NCBI GenBank assembly: GCA_001970955.1
Contig: MPUH01000448.1
Span: 1-53,796 of the forward strand
Reading direction: 5' to 3'
Length of the DNA stretch: 53,796 bases
Source of the DNA: Stentor coeruleus
Lineage: Eukaryota; Ciliophora; Heterotrichea; Heterotrichida; Stentoridae
The notes beneath the pieces are model-generated. The model ran no database searches and had not been told where the DNA came from. It saw only the letters and a program-made list of their open reading frames with translations. The number at the start of each line of letters is the position of its first letter. The stretch's first letter is position 1. Shown here in pieces: positions 19,791-29,284 of this stretch. The translations under genes were made by a program, and so were the position numbers.

Positions 19791-20521
19791 TGAATTGAGA
19801 AGATTGTAGCATGGAGATTATCCAAATGTTTATGATTATTTTTTATCATCTTATCACACAGAAAAGTATTATTATTAAAGTTATAAAGATATGTATATTC
19901 CTTTATTGTGCATATTTTCATCAATAAACTTAATCTTAATCATATTTTTATTTCCTTTATATAAATAATAAAAACTTATTATCACAACACCAAACAAATA
20001 TCAATACTTATTAAACTCATGAAACTTATAAAATTACATAAACTTTTACTATCCCTCGCAATAACTCACAATTCCTGCAAAATATTTTAAAAATCATCTT
20101 TTTAGCCTTAATAACTACCATTATAAACTTTATTCCAATAAAACTCATATCATTCCTACAAAAATCCTACCCATAATATTAAAACCAACTTCTTAATCCC
20201 TTACCAATACTCTCCATAAAAAATGTCTTATTTCAATTCATACTCACCCCCTCCTCCATCCTTTATCCATCCTTTATCCAAGCATTTTTTCACCCTCCCA
20301 TCCACATCTTCTAACCAAAAAGCTAAATTCAATATAAATAATAAAACATGAAAAACAATTCAATCAAAAATCGATCTTTTCGAAAAGNCCAATACTCTCC
20401 ATAAAAAATGTCTTATTTCAATTCATACTCACCCCCTCCTCCATCCTTTATCCAAGCATTTTTTCACCCTCCCATCCACATCTTCTAACCAAAAAGATAA
20501 ATTCAATATAAATAATAAAAC
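19791..20521. other. Divergent intergenic region containing an assembly duplication
   Basis: AT-rich sequence turning A/C-rich before the channel gene. From 20204 it contains a duplicated copy of the channel's upstream region and first 40 coding bases (see the repeat entry). No separate gene is seen. Confidence 0.6.
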
Positions 20522-20561
20522 ATGAAAAACAATTCAATCAAAAATCGATCTTTTCGAAAAG
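20204..20561. repeat. Assembly duplication around N (20388), two variants
   Basis: Copy 1 (20204-20387, 184 bases) and copy 2 (20389-20561, 173 bases) match except for one extra 11-base tandem unit (CATCCTTTATC) in copy 1 and one c/a substitution. Both include the same ATG and first codons of the channel gene. Best read as two haplotype contig ends that failed to merge. Confidence 0.9.
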
Positions 20562-22582
20562 CATGGTCCTCAACTTCAATTGCCGATGAAGTTAGCTACA
20601 TAAAAACAACCAAAAAACCCCATCCTCTAGTAAAACCATTAAGACTTGATTTTTTTCCTATAGAAAACAAATACAATTATAAACACCATAAACCTATATT
20701 CATAATAAATCCAGACAGTATTATAAAAATCTATTGGGATGTGCTTTTATTATTATGTCTAATGCTAAGACTTTATATTATTCCATATGATCTAAGTTTT
20801 TCTATAGAAAAACTCATTAAAGATAAAAATGAACTACTTTTTACAGACTTAGTGTTTATTCTTGATATAATATTAAAATTTAACACAGGGTTTCATTTGA
20901 AAGGATTTTTGATTACAGCTAGAGTTGAGATTATAAAAAATTATGTTAAAAGCACGTTTTTATTAGATTTTGTTGGAAGTGTCCCATTTCAAGTTTTGAT
21001 CAAAGATGACTTTTTAGTATATTCTGGGGAAATTTTCGGCATTGATTCTTTTAAGTATATACTTTTAATTAAGTTTGTTGGGTTTTATAGAATGAAAGTT
21101 ATATTTTATGAACTTGAAGATAGATATACTAGTATACATATGGTTACAGTTTTGAGGTTTTTACATTTTTCTATACTTATTAGTTTGCTGATACACTGGA
21201 GTTCATGTTTAAGCCATGTGCTTTACTTGAGGGAGCTTTATGAAGTTGGGGAACTTTGGACCAGTTTTATTGAGGACGAAGCATTTAGGTACTTGAATTT
21301 CTTGTATTATATATTATTTACAGTCACTTCAATTGGGTATTATTCTTTAAATATAGCTACTTCAGATCAAAGAGTTCTGACCATTTTAATCATGTGTGTT
21401 GACATAATTATTTTCGCATATATCCTAGGCAAAATCCAAAGCACATTAAACTCATACCAACAAAGTTCAAATAAAAGCCAATTCGTCCTAAAAAAGTGCA
21501 AAGGGTTCATTTCTCAAAACAAAATCCCATCTTCCCTAAGACACAAAATCCTCAGATACCTAACTTTCTGCCAAGAACTCGAACGTAAATCCTATAACCA
21601 AGAAAATGATATTTTCCATAACCTTTCACTACCTTTACGTCAAGAGATTTTTTCACAAACCAGAAATTTCATCCTTTCCAAAAACCCAGTATTTAAAATC
21701 TATCAAAAATCCTTCTTAAAATTCATCGGCTACCATCTTTCCTTACAAATCTTTGGCCCTAAAGATAGTATTTTTGAACAAGGTGAAAACAGTTCAATAG
21801 TTTATTTCATACAAAATGGTCAAGTAGAAATTTTTCATTCCCAGACCACAACCACATTTAAAATCCTTAAAAAAAACAGATCCTTCGGTGAAATTGGTTT
21901 TTTTCTACAAACAACAAGAACAGCTTCAGCTAAAAGTGTTACTTTTACTGAACTTTTGGTCTTAGAGAGGAATATTTTTAATAAAATACTCTTAAGCAGG
22001 CCTATAGAAAAATCTTTAACTGAAGCTCTGATTGAAGAGACAATGAATCAAGGTTTAGCCATACTTCATATAAGATGCTATTTATGTCATGATCTTGGAC
22101 ATGTTGCTAAAGATTGTCAAGAATATAAGTTTTCTATTGATTTAAAAGGTATTATAAGGAGAATTGATAATTCAAAATTTAAATATACGAAAAAAGTGAA
22201 TTTAAATGAAGGTTATATGTTTACTTTTCAAAGGTCTGAGGCTTATTCTAGAAGAGAGTTTTCAGTTGAGAATGTGAGAGGATTACCTTTTAATATTAGA
22301 ATGAGTTATAAGACAAAACCAAACTTGATGAGAAAATGCTTTAGGTATCAGATGAGGACTCAAATATGTGTGCAGAGGAAAATGAGTAAGAAAGTATCGA
22401 TGATACATAATAGTCAGAGTAGCTCAGATGAATTGGATTCTTCACCTTTGCCTTTGAATATGCAATATAAAAACGCCTTTTTGAAACATTCTATAAATCG
22501 TAGAGAAAAAACTGATAAATATAGTGAATTAAACAGTCCAGAAGGCTTCCCTATTATTTGCATTAGCAAACCACCTGAATAA
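20522..22582 (+). CDS. Cyclic-nucleotide-binding potassium-type channel with zinc knuckle
   Basis: A 686-residue membrane protein. Helices S1-S6 span about 75-315: S2-S3 includes FILDIILKFNTGFHLKG, the HCN/CNG/EAG signature, and S4 is poor in arginine. The pore helix leads to TSIGYY with the filter at 272-274, where potassium channels have GYG. A C-linker follows, then a cyclic-nucleotide-binding fold (about 400-510: FEQGENSSIVYFIQNGQVEIF, SFGEIGFF, TRTASAKS). Directly after it is C519-x2-C522-x4-H527-x4-C532, a CCHC zinc knuckle normally found in nucleic-acid binders. The tail is basic and Ser-rich. Likely role: ligand-modulated cation conductance in excitable ciliary or cortical membrane. 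It is intronless. The start at 20522 also appears in the duplicated copy at 20348. Confidence 0.9.
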   Translation: MKNNSIKNRSFRKAWSSTSIADEVSYIKTTKKPHPLVKPLRLDFFPIENKYNYKHHKPIFIINPDSIIKIYWDVLLLLCLMLRLYIIPYDLSFSIEKLIKDKNELLFTDLVFILDIILKFNTGFHLKGFLITARVEIIKNYVKSTFLLDFVGSVPFQVLIKDDFLVYSGEIFGIDSFKYILLIKFVGFYRMKVIFYELEDRYTSIHMVTVLRFLHFSILISLLIHWSSCLSHVLYLRELYEVGELWTSFIEDEAFRYLNFLYYILFTVTSIGYYSLNIATSDQRVLTILIMCVDIIIFAYILGKIQSTLNSYQQSSNKSQFVLKKCKGFISQNKIPSSLRHKILRYLTFCQELERKSYNQENDIFHNLSLPLRQEIFSQTRNFILSKNPVFKIYQKSFLKFIGYHLSLQIFGPKDSIFEQGENSSIVYFIQNGQVEIFHSQTTTTFKILKKNRSFGEIGFFLQTTRTASAKSVTFTELLVLERNIFNKILLSRPIEKSLTEALIEETMNQGLAILHIRCYLCHDLGHVAKDCQEYKFSIDLKGIIRRIDNSKFKYTKKVNLNEGYMFTFQRSEAYSRREFSVENVRGLPFNIRMSYKTKPNLMRKCFRYQMRTQICVQRKMSKKVSMIHNSQSSSDELDSSPLPLNMQYKNAFLKHSINRREKTDKYSELNSPEGFPIICISKPPE

Positions 22583-22841
22583 AAGTTAGCATAATATACT
22601 CTGAGTATTGATATTATAAGCTAAAGATATAAAATTATACCTTTAATAATAGTAAACTAATTTCTATATTCTTTTTTTAAACTAAAAACTATCATCTCAA
22701 CATCAAACTTTAATCTTATAGAAATTCATATCTCCTATAAAAACTTCTATAATAATAATTTTCATCATCCATTTAACAACACAAAATATTAACACCCTAA
22801 AAAAACTCTTCTTCATTAATTCTGACTTATAACTTATACGT

Positions 22842-23525
22842 CTAATCGCTAGCACTAATAATGATTGGAACAATAATATAAAGCAAAACTCCAACCACAA
22901 CAAGGACCAAAATGCACGTAATTTTCATTTTCCTACACCACATAATCCTCTCAAGTCTCTTCGCATCATTCTTAAACATCCTAGCATTTCCTTCCAGTTC
23001 ATTAGTCTTAGCAGATAACACCTCCGCTGATTCAACATTTCTCATAACTTGATTAATTCCTTCTGTAGCCAAAGCTTTAACTTCTTGAACTTTCTGATTT
23101 ACTGCAGTGACTTTATCTAACGAAGTTGTATCGTTATATTTCGTATAAAGTTTTCTCATATCATCAGCCATAATCCTTGTATACGATTCACTAGGAGAAT
23201 TTTTCAAATGCTCAGGTCCTTGACTGACAAAAAGATCCTTTAAATCAGACAATAAGCCTGCTGCAAACCTGTCTGAATAACCACTTTTAACTAAAGCAAG
23301 ATAGACTAAGCCTATGGAATCAGATTGAACAAACCAAACCCCATGAGGTGAAGGACTTCGAGTTGCCCACTCGCCTTCATGACCACTTGATAGAAGATTG
23401 TCGACTTCTTTTTTGACCTATATTTGACTTACTGAGTCTTTGAATGACTTCTCTGAAGCGTATGAAGCGATGATCTTGCAACCTTCTAAGGACCCGACAG
23501 CTATGTATTTGACTGAGCTTTCCAT
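22842..23525 (-). CDS. Longin R-SNARE (VAMP7/YKT-like) with 15-nt intron
   Basis: Exon 1 is 23433-23525 and exon 2 is 22842-23417. Removing the 15-nt intron (GTAAGTCAAATATAG) gives 222 residues. Residues 1-120 form a longin domain (VKYIAVGSLEGCKIIASYAS, then GVWFVQSDSIGLVYLALVKSGY). Residues about 130-190 form an R-SNARE helix with the zero-layer arginine in INQVMRNVES and a juxtamembrane RLERIMWCRKMK. Residues about 198-218 are one hydrophobic C-terminal anchor. It should sit on vesicles and pair with three Q-SNAREs for fusion. The anchor marks it as VAMP7/VAMP72-like rather than lipid-anchored Ykt6. Without splicing, exon 1 stops in frame after about 33 codons, and an internal ATG at 23252 would yield a truncated SNARE. 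Confidence 0.92.
23418..23432 (-). other. 15-nt spliceosomal intron
   Basis: Minus-strand GTAAGTCAAATATAG, phase 0. It contains the only in-frame stop between the longin start and the SNARE domain. Confidence 0.93.
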
Positions 23526-24044
23526 TTATTATGTAAACTAGACCGGGAATTAGTTGAGTAAGTTATTTTTTAAGTTTTTTGTTTGTAATGGGAAGGATTA
23601 CATATTTTTGTTTTGTCCTGGATTAGAAGATTTTAAGGGTTATTTTTTATGGTTTATGACTTGTTGAATGGTTTTTTGGTTTCTGAGATCAGATGTAGTA
23701 AATTGAATAATGGCTGATTTGGATTTTAGTTTTTAAATATTATAAGTTTCGCCTTGTGAACTTTGATGGTAGTTGGATTATAAAATGCTTGGATAGGCGG
23801 TTGGTAATGGAGGATTCTTTAATTTTTTGTGTGTTAGATGGATTTTGAATAATTATTGAAAGTTTTTGATGTAAATATTTTAAGGTCTAAATAGATTTTA
23901 GATAAAAATAGAGGTATATAGTAAAAATTGTGATTTTGTTGAAGCTATTTATAAAAGTGTGTAAATTACAAATAAAACATCTTAATTGATATAAAACACA
24001 CATTTGTACATTTAATAATAAATATCTTGATTTATTTAGCAGTA
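23526..24044. other. Intergenic, no gene seen
   Basis: G/T-rich plus strand upstream of the minus-strand SNARE gene, then AT-rich. No open frame or structure recognised. Confidence 0.5.
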
Positions 24045-24809
24045 TTTGATACCCATAAGTGAAAGCCTGATTATTACCCCCTTAATCAATAGCATTACAA
24101 AGTTCTCCATAATAATTTTATCAAACTTCTTCTTATCCGCAGTTTCCAAATACATTTCATATGCAACTGCTCCTCCATCACCCTATTATCATATTTCAAA
24201 TACTTTGATCCACAAAGCAGAAACTCAAAATCTTGAATCTTAATAATCAAATGATCCCTTCAAGCATTAATCAATACCCTATTACCACAAACTCCTAAAA
24301 TTCTAACATAATCATCCAAATTATATAAAGGAATTTAAAATAAATCCTTCTCCAAAAAGTTCTAATAATATAAAATTATACAAATCCCCATAAATTTAAA
24401 AATCTCATCAATACTAATATATACTCTAGGGTAAACAAAAAATTTTAAATATACAATTTCACTATTTGAACTCATTTTATTAATAAAACAAAATTCTTCT
24501 CATTATATTTAGGATTCTAATAATGATGCAATTACATGATAAACTATAGCGATTGATTTTATAACCAAACATTATCACAACTGGTCCTGTCATTGATATA
24601 ATCATTTTTGAATATCCCAAAGTGTGAAAAATCTCATGCAATTTAAACTTAAGTAAACTAAACAAATAGATTTGGGATTTCAATATTTGGAAGGCACTGC
24701 TTCTCTCATTTTCTTCTTGTTTTTCAAACTTTTTAAATATTTTTAAATTTTTAATGACCTCTTCTTTGTTATCAACAAAATTATATTTCTTTATATAGAT
24801 AGATTCCAA
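24045..24809 (-). pseudogene. Probable broken gene of unknown family
   Basis: Three minus-strand coding-like pieces follow each other. 24480-24809 is an open frame of 109 codons. From 24475 down to about 24120 a frame with a sensible amino-acid mix is interrupted by TAG, TAA and TGA. An overlapping frame ending near 24045 carries a charged stretch with YEMYLETADKKKFDK and IIMENFV. No 15-nt introns fit the breaks. I do not recognise the family. The alternative is a short genuine gene at 24480-24809 next to unrelated sequence. Confidence 0.35.
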
Positions 24810-24864
24810 AGGGTTTAAGCATACAAATTTTATCGATAATCATCAATATCATATTGACACTATC

Positions 24865-24960
24865 TTACATAAACCTCTTCATTCCTAAGCATATTTTCTT
24901 ACATAAAAAACATATAATTACATAAACCTCTTCATTCATAAGCATATTTCTTATATAAAA
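24865..24960. repeat. Imperfect 53-base-period direct repeat
   Basis: Two copies of about 43 bases (from 24865 and 24918), sharing ttacataaacctcttcatt and aagcatat, with a few changes and a 10-base spacer. It lies between a broken gene and a minus-strand gene end. Confidence 0.8.
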
Positions 24961-24968
24961 GTATTTAC

Positions 24969-25520
24969 TTACACCAAAAAGCTAGGTTTAAACTCAGAAT
25001 TTGATGGGGGAACTTTCAGTGATCTTGCAGAAAGCTTAAGCAAATTCATACTAGAGCAATGTGGGTTTTTAAGTTTTGGGGATAATCCGCTAAGTTTTTT
25101 AATTTTGGGATCTGATATTTTCCCTTTAGAGTGTCCTGATGAAATTTTTGCTGTTTTTTTTATCCCTTTGCCTATGCTATTATTGTATTTACGGCTTTTT
25201 TTCTTACGATTTTGCGGTGGAGAGTTTGAGACCTTGAAAAATGCTTCAAGGACTTGATTTCGAAGGCATTTGTTTTTTTCTTCTTTGCAGTTTTGTTCGA
25301 GTTTTAATCGATTTTGTATGCTTTCAAGTATTTGAACCATTTCATGAAGATAAGCCTCACAGACTGGAGTTTGGTGCATCGGGGTTTCTTTGGTGCTTAA
25401 CTCAAGGTTTTCTTGTATTTTCTTATGATCTTCTGTATATATCTGAAAATCTTCATAGCGGTTTATAGTAGAAGTGCGGCAATGTCTTTGATACTCTTGA
25501 GGATTCATAAACTTTATCAT
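24969..25520 (-). CDS. Small basic hypothetical protein
   Basis: 183 residues with no recognised domain. The first 90 residues are mixed and helical (VCEAYLHEMVQILESIQNRL, possibly a short coiled coil). The last 90 are very basic and Ser/Pro/Lys-rich (NRKKKSRKY, GKGIKKTAKIS) and probably disordered. It could be a nuclear or DNA/RNA-associated protein, but this rests on charge alone. Two ATGs five codons apart compete as starts. It is tandem with the first receptor gene, whose stop is 40 bases upstream of this ATG. The sequence is probably lineage-specific. Confidence 0.6.
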   Translation of the reverse strand: MIKFMNPQEYQRHCRTSTINRYEDFQIYTEDHKKIQENLELSTKETPMHQTPVCEAYLHEMVQILESIQNRLKLEQNCKEEKNKCLRNQVLEAFFKVSNSPPQNRKKKSRKYNNSIGKGIKKTAKISSGHSKGKISDPKIKKLSGLSPKLKNPHCSSMNLLKLSARSLKVPPSNSEFKPSFLV

Positions 25521-25559
25521 TACTAACTTAAAATATGTTTATATACTCTATATATAACC

Positions 25560-26480
25560 TCAACGATTTGTATTATACTGTGGATCAATAAATTCAAACT
25601 CGTTAGAATCTAGCAAAACAACTTCAGAAGTAGAAGAATTTACTCTATCAAATCTCACACTAGCACTAAAATTAACTTTTCTAACAAAAGCTCCTCTTAT
25701 CGCTTCTTTTACTTGAGGATTAAACCCATAAACAATCGAATTAAAAAAACCATGCAATGTATAAATAGCCAAAGATATTATATAAAATCTATGGATTCCA
25801 CAACCATTTTCATCCAAATCAATAATTCTTGAAATAGTCAAAGGGCCTAAAGATACTATAAGGACAATAGGGTAAAGAATGAATCTTTTTAAAAACTCCA
25901 TAAGTTCATGTTCAAGCTCAAGATTACGAACTATTATATAAACTTTAACATAAATTCCAATAATAAATAAAGTTAATATCCATAATGGGATATAAAAAAG
26001 ACTAAATCTCCATATATTTCCTATATAGTCAGATTTATATGTACAAAGTTTATCTGTTAAACCATAACTTTTTGTTATAACTGGAGTACTATTTATAAGT
26101 GGTATAAGTATATAGTTTATTAATAACCAGCATCTGTAATATTTGTTAAACCCAAGATTTTTCTTAGTTACAGCATAATAAATATCTAAAGCTATTGATA
26201 AAGACCAAAAAATAGATATCATTGCTGTAGAATGAAAAGCTATAGCATAACAAATACATAAATCTTGAGAAGGTTCAAAGTATCTTGGTAAGACAAAAAA
26301 TAAGACGTGTAAAGCATCGGCAAGAGCTATTTTGAATATGATTTTATAGCAATATGCTCTTAGTTTTGAAAATAAACAGTAAACGATGATGATTGAAAAA
26401 GAGCCGATGAAACTTAGAGCTGAGCATACTAGAATTATTATGTTGTCGTGGCTTGTTGAGTTGGTTAGAGTGCATGCCAT
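25560..26480 (-). CDS. Seven-helix receptor, cAMP-receptor-like class (cluster member 1)
   Basis: 306 residues with seven hydrophobic helices, a short N-terminus bearing one NST glycosylation site, and a short Ser-rich acidic tail. Shared marks with the three neighbouring paralogues: the extracellular-loop-2 motif CTYKSDYIGNIWR, a TM5 that runs into a charged third loop (LELEHELMEFLKRF), and the TM7 motif LHGFFNSIVYGFNPQVKEA. The shape and motifs resemble class E (Dictyostelium CAR) or GCR1-type receptors, which couple to heterotrimeric G proteins. The ligand is unknown. First of four related genes within 4.7 kb, probably from local duplication. It is intronless. Confidence 0.85.
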   Translation of the reverse strand: MACTLTNSTSHDNIIILVCSALSFIGSFSIIIVYCLFSKLRAYCYKIIFKIALADALHVLFFVLPRYFEPSQDLCICYAIAFHSTAMISIFWSLSIALDIYYAVTKKNLGFNKYYRCWLLINYILIPLINSTPVITKSYGLTDKLCTYKSDYIGNIWRFSLFYIPLWILTLFIIGIYVKVYIIVRNLELEHELMEFLKRFILYPIVLIVSLGPLTISRIIDLDENGCGIHRFYIISLAIYTLHGFFNSIVYGFNPQVKEAIRGAFVRKVNFSASVRFDRVNSSTSEVVLLDSNEFEFIDPQYNTNR

Positions 26481-27040
26481 GATATATATATAAAAGAAAT
26501 TTCTGGATTTTTTTTTTAAGACATGTTTTTATAGTAATAATTGTGATGATTATAATTAAAATATGTGAGTGATAGATTAAAATTTAGTAAGGGTTAATGA
26601 GAAAAGGGTATATGATGAGAATTATAGTATTTTATTATTTATAGTGATAAAGTTTTTTTTTTGACAATTTTATCAATATATGTCTTAATGCTTTTTTTAT
26701 GATATTTTTAGGTTTTATAAAGCTGATTGTATCTATAAATATAGAGTTTTGATATTGGTGATATAATAAGCTTTGATGTGAATATTACCTTTGATTAAAA
26801 GTAACTTTTTTATATACTTGGTCTGGCGCAAAAATATTTTTCTCTGATTTTTAAGTAAATATTGTTATAAATTTCTTGCATATCTTGGAATTGAAAATTG
26901 TAATGATTCTATGATAATTTCATGCTTTTTCATAGGGTAGTTGCTTCTTCACATCCAAATATTACTGAATTATTGCATTTCTTTCGAATATATCAAAACT
27001 TCTCTGAGCTTCAAAATAATCTTTATAGCTAATATAAAAT
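26481..27040. other. Divergent intergenic region between two receptor genes
   Basis: AT-rich with no open frame. It serves as 5' flank for both receptors 1 and 2. Confidence 0.5.
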
Positions 27041-28009
27041 ATGTATTGTGGAAAAAAGTTGAATGAAGATTACATGTATTATTGTAACATAGCTTCTGGA
27101 TCAATAGGACTTCTAGGCTCTCTTAGTATCCTCTTATCCTACCTAATAAAAAAGCCTCTAAGAACAGCATCAAACAATCTTATCTCATCCTTAGCTTTAT
27201 CCCAACTNTTTCTAGGCTCTCTCAGTATTCTCTTATCCTACTTAATAAAAAAGCCTCTAAGAACAGCATCAAACAATCTTATCTCATCCTTAGCTTTATC
27301 CCAACTAATAGCCTGCCTAACTTTTTTTATTCCAAATCAACTCTACAAAATCACTAATCTCTGTAAAATCCTTAGCATAATCTACAACTCAATACAACTA
27401 ATCACAATCACATGGGCCTTTGCTATCTTATATATTTTAAATAAAGTCCTCGTCAAATCTAATACAAACATAAAAAAACATGTGAAATTCTTGCATATAT
27501 TTAGTTGGATTATAATCCCTGCTTTACATTGTTTGCCTATAATTACAAATAGTATTGAAAGCGATAATGAAATGTGTACTTATACTAATGATATTGAAGG
27601 AAATATATGGAGATTATGTTTATTTTATATACCTGCTTGGTCTTTTATTATTTTAGCTATATTTTTATATTTTAAGATTTATATTAGAGCTTCCAAGTTA
27701 GAGATTGCTGAAGAGAGTAAAGAGTTTATACAGAGGATGATTTATTATCCAATTATTGTTGTAGGGTTTTTGATACCTTTGAGTGTAGTTAGGCTTTTGG
27801 ATGCGGTGATTGATTGTGATATAACGTGGCTAATGATGGTGAGTGTGTGCTTGATGGGGCTTCAAGGGTTTTTTGATGCGATTGTGTTTTTTACAACACT
27901 TTCGGTAAAAGCTGCGTTTAGGAGGAAAAGCTGTGTTGAGAGTGAGATAGAAAATCGTCTGTATTTTCTACCTGAACGTTCATCTTCATTAACATGGGAA
28001 GATTATTAA
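27041..28009 (+). CDS. Seven-helix receptor, cluster member 2 (contains assembly duplication)
   Basis: A paralogue of the neighbouring receptors, with CTYTNDIEGNIWR in loop 2, ESKEFIQRMIYYP after TM5 and LQGFFDAIVFFTTLSVKAA in TM7. As written it has 322 codons including one unknown residue, because 99 extra bases (27208-27306) repeat the first-helix region. Counting one copy gives 289 residues, in line with the other three. The two copies differ at three positions, all synonymous. The N-terminus is short and the tail ends SSLTWEDY. Codon choice drifts from C-rich at the 5' end to G-rich at the 3' end. It faces receptor 3 convergently with only 24 bases between stops. Confidence 0.85.
   Translation: MYCGKKLNEDYMYYCNIASGSIGLLGSLSILLSYLIKKPLRTASNNLISSLALSQXFLGSLSILLSYLIKKPLRTASNNLISSLALSQLIACLTFFIPNQLYKITNLCKILSIIYNSIQLITITWAFAILYILNKVLVKSNTNIKKHVKFLHIFSWIIIPALHCLPIITNSIESDNEMCTYTNDIEGNIWRLCLFYIPAWSFIILAIFLYFKIYIRASKLEIAEESKEFIQRMIYYPIIVVGFLIPLSVVRLLDAVIDCDITWLMMVSVCLMGLQGFFDAIVFFTTLSVKAAFRRKSCVESEIENRLYFLPERSSSLTWEDY
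27111..27306. repeat. Assembly duplication around N (27208) with three synonymous differences
   Basis: 97-base copies at 27111-27207 and 27210-27306 differ at three third-codon positions (CTT/CTC, ATC/ATT and CTA/TTA, the last at a first position but still Leu). One extra t follows the N. The pattern fits two haplotypes joined end to end. Confidence 0.9.
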
Positions 28010-28033
28010 TGTAATATATTACTTATAACTTAT

Positions 28034-28927
28034 CTACTTTGTCGCAGACTGTCTTCTCAAAGTATCATCCAAAAGCAAATTAAGCGTCGACCCATCACTC
28101 GCATCTTCAGTACAGCTTATCCTCCCCCCACTACCCCCAAACAAAATCATCCTAACTGTAGGTGTAAGCAAAAACAAAATAAAATTTAAAAACCCATTCA
28201 AAGCAATAAAAGTATACAAAACAAATTCCACAAACATTTCCTCACAATTTGATATAATAAAAGGTAAAAACCTTGTCACAGTCAAAATCACTGCATTAAA
28301 AGCCATTATACAAGGATAATACATAAGTCTTTTAATAATAATACTATGTTTACTAACCTCATTATTGATCTTAGCTTGAGTAAGTATTTTCCAATAACAA
28401 TATAAAGTTAATAACAAAAAAGTCCAAATTGGGATAAAAAATATACAAATTCTTTCAATATTCCCTATAGTATCAACATTATAAGTACAAGTGCTTCCAA
28501 CAGGTTTGAAACTATTTGTGAATATAGGAATACAATTGAGTATAGGGACTAAAATCCAACTTCCAATGAACCAATATTTCTCATATTTTTCATACATGAC
28601 GATAGAATGAAAGATAACTTGATATAAAGTTACAGCAATAGAAGCCATCCATAATATTGAGGTTATTTGACCAGTGTTCACTATAAAGCCTATAAAAATA
28701 CATCCTACTTGGGTATTTTGAACTAGGGATTTTGGGAATATAAAGTCTATTGAAGATAAAAGCTGGGAAAATGCTAGGAAGGCCACAAGTTTGTAGGAAT
28801 AGATTTGAATACGAGGTGTTAGGATGTAAAATAATATTATAAGCATAGAACCTAAAGCACTGAGGATACCACATCCTAGATGGGAATAATAGTATATTGC
28901 GTCGTCGTAGCTTAAAAAGCATTTCAT
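28034..28927 (-). CDS. Seven-helix receptor, cluster member 3
   Basis: 297 residues and seven hydrophobic helices. It has the cluster signature CTYNVDTIGNIER in loop 2, where the usual Trp before the Arg is Glu, and LNGFLNFILFLLTPTVRM in TM7. The first helix includes GCGILSALGSMLIILFYIL, very like receptor 2 (GSIGLLGSLSILLSYLI). The tail is Gly/Ser-rich and ends RRQSATK. A predicted plasma-membrane or ciliary G-protein-coupled receptor of unknown ligand. It is intronless, and its 3' end abuts receptor 2. Confidence 0.85.
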   Translation of the reverse strand: MKCFLSYDDAIYYYSHLGCGILSALGSMLIILFYILTPRIQIYSYKLVAFLAFSQLLSSIDFIFPKSLVQNTQVGCIFIGFIVNTGQITSILWMASIAVTLYQVIFHSIVMYEKYEKYWFIGSWILVPILNCIPIFTNSFKPVGSTCTYNVDTIGNIERICIFFIPIWTFLLLTLYCYWKILTQAKINNEVSKHSIIIKRLMYYPCIMAFNAVILTVTRFLPFIISNCEEMFVEFVLYTFIALNGFLNFILFLLTPTVRMILFGGSGGRISCTEDASDGSTLNLLLDDTLRRQSATK

Positions 28928-29284
28928 TATTTATTATGTTGATATGATGCTTTAAGAAATACAAGAAATTTGATGAAGTTTTAAAGCTTTTATATATAAA
29001 TAAGATACTTTTTTTAATATATATTGAGAATGATAAAAGATGCAATTTATTTATGAGTCATTGTGTAAACAGGGGATAATTTAGTATATGACGGGCTTGT
29101 GTATTATATTACTATTTTATTAGAATTAGATAAATGGGAAGAGACTTTCTATATGAGAAACAACAAATTTTACACTTGCAAAAAAATGTTTTATAATCAT
29201 AAAAAAGTAGCTTATGGATTTTATTTATGCTTATAAACTATAAAATGTTACTAATTTTATATTCACCTCAAATCTTAGCCTAAT
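28928..29284. other. Intergenic between receptor genes, no gene seen
   Basis: AT-rich spacer. A frame-shadow of receptor 3 extends into it but carries no independent features. Confidence 0.5.

Noticed and set aside
27041-27310. Duplicated first helix in receptor 2 as a genuine eight-helix receptor
   Set aside because: The copies flank an N and differ only synonymously; an assembly join explains it better.
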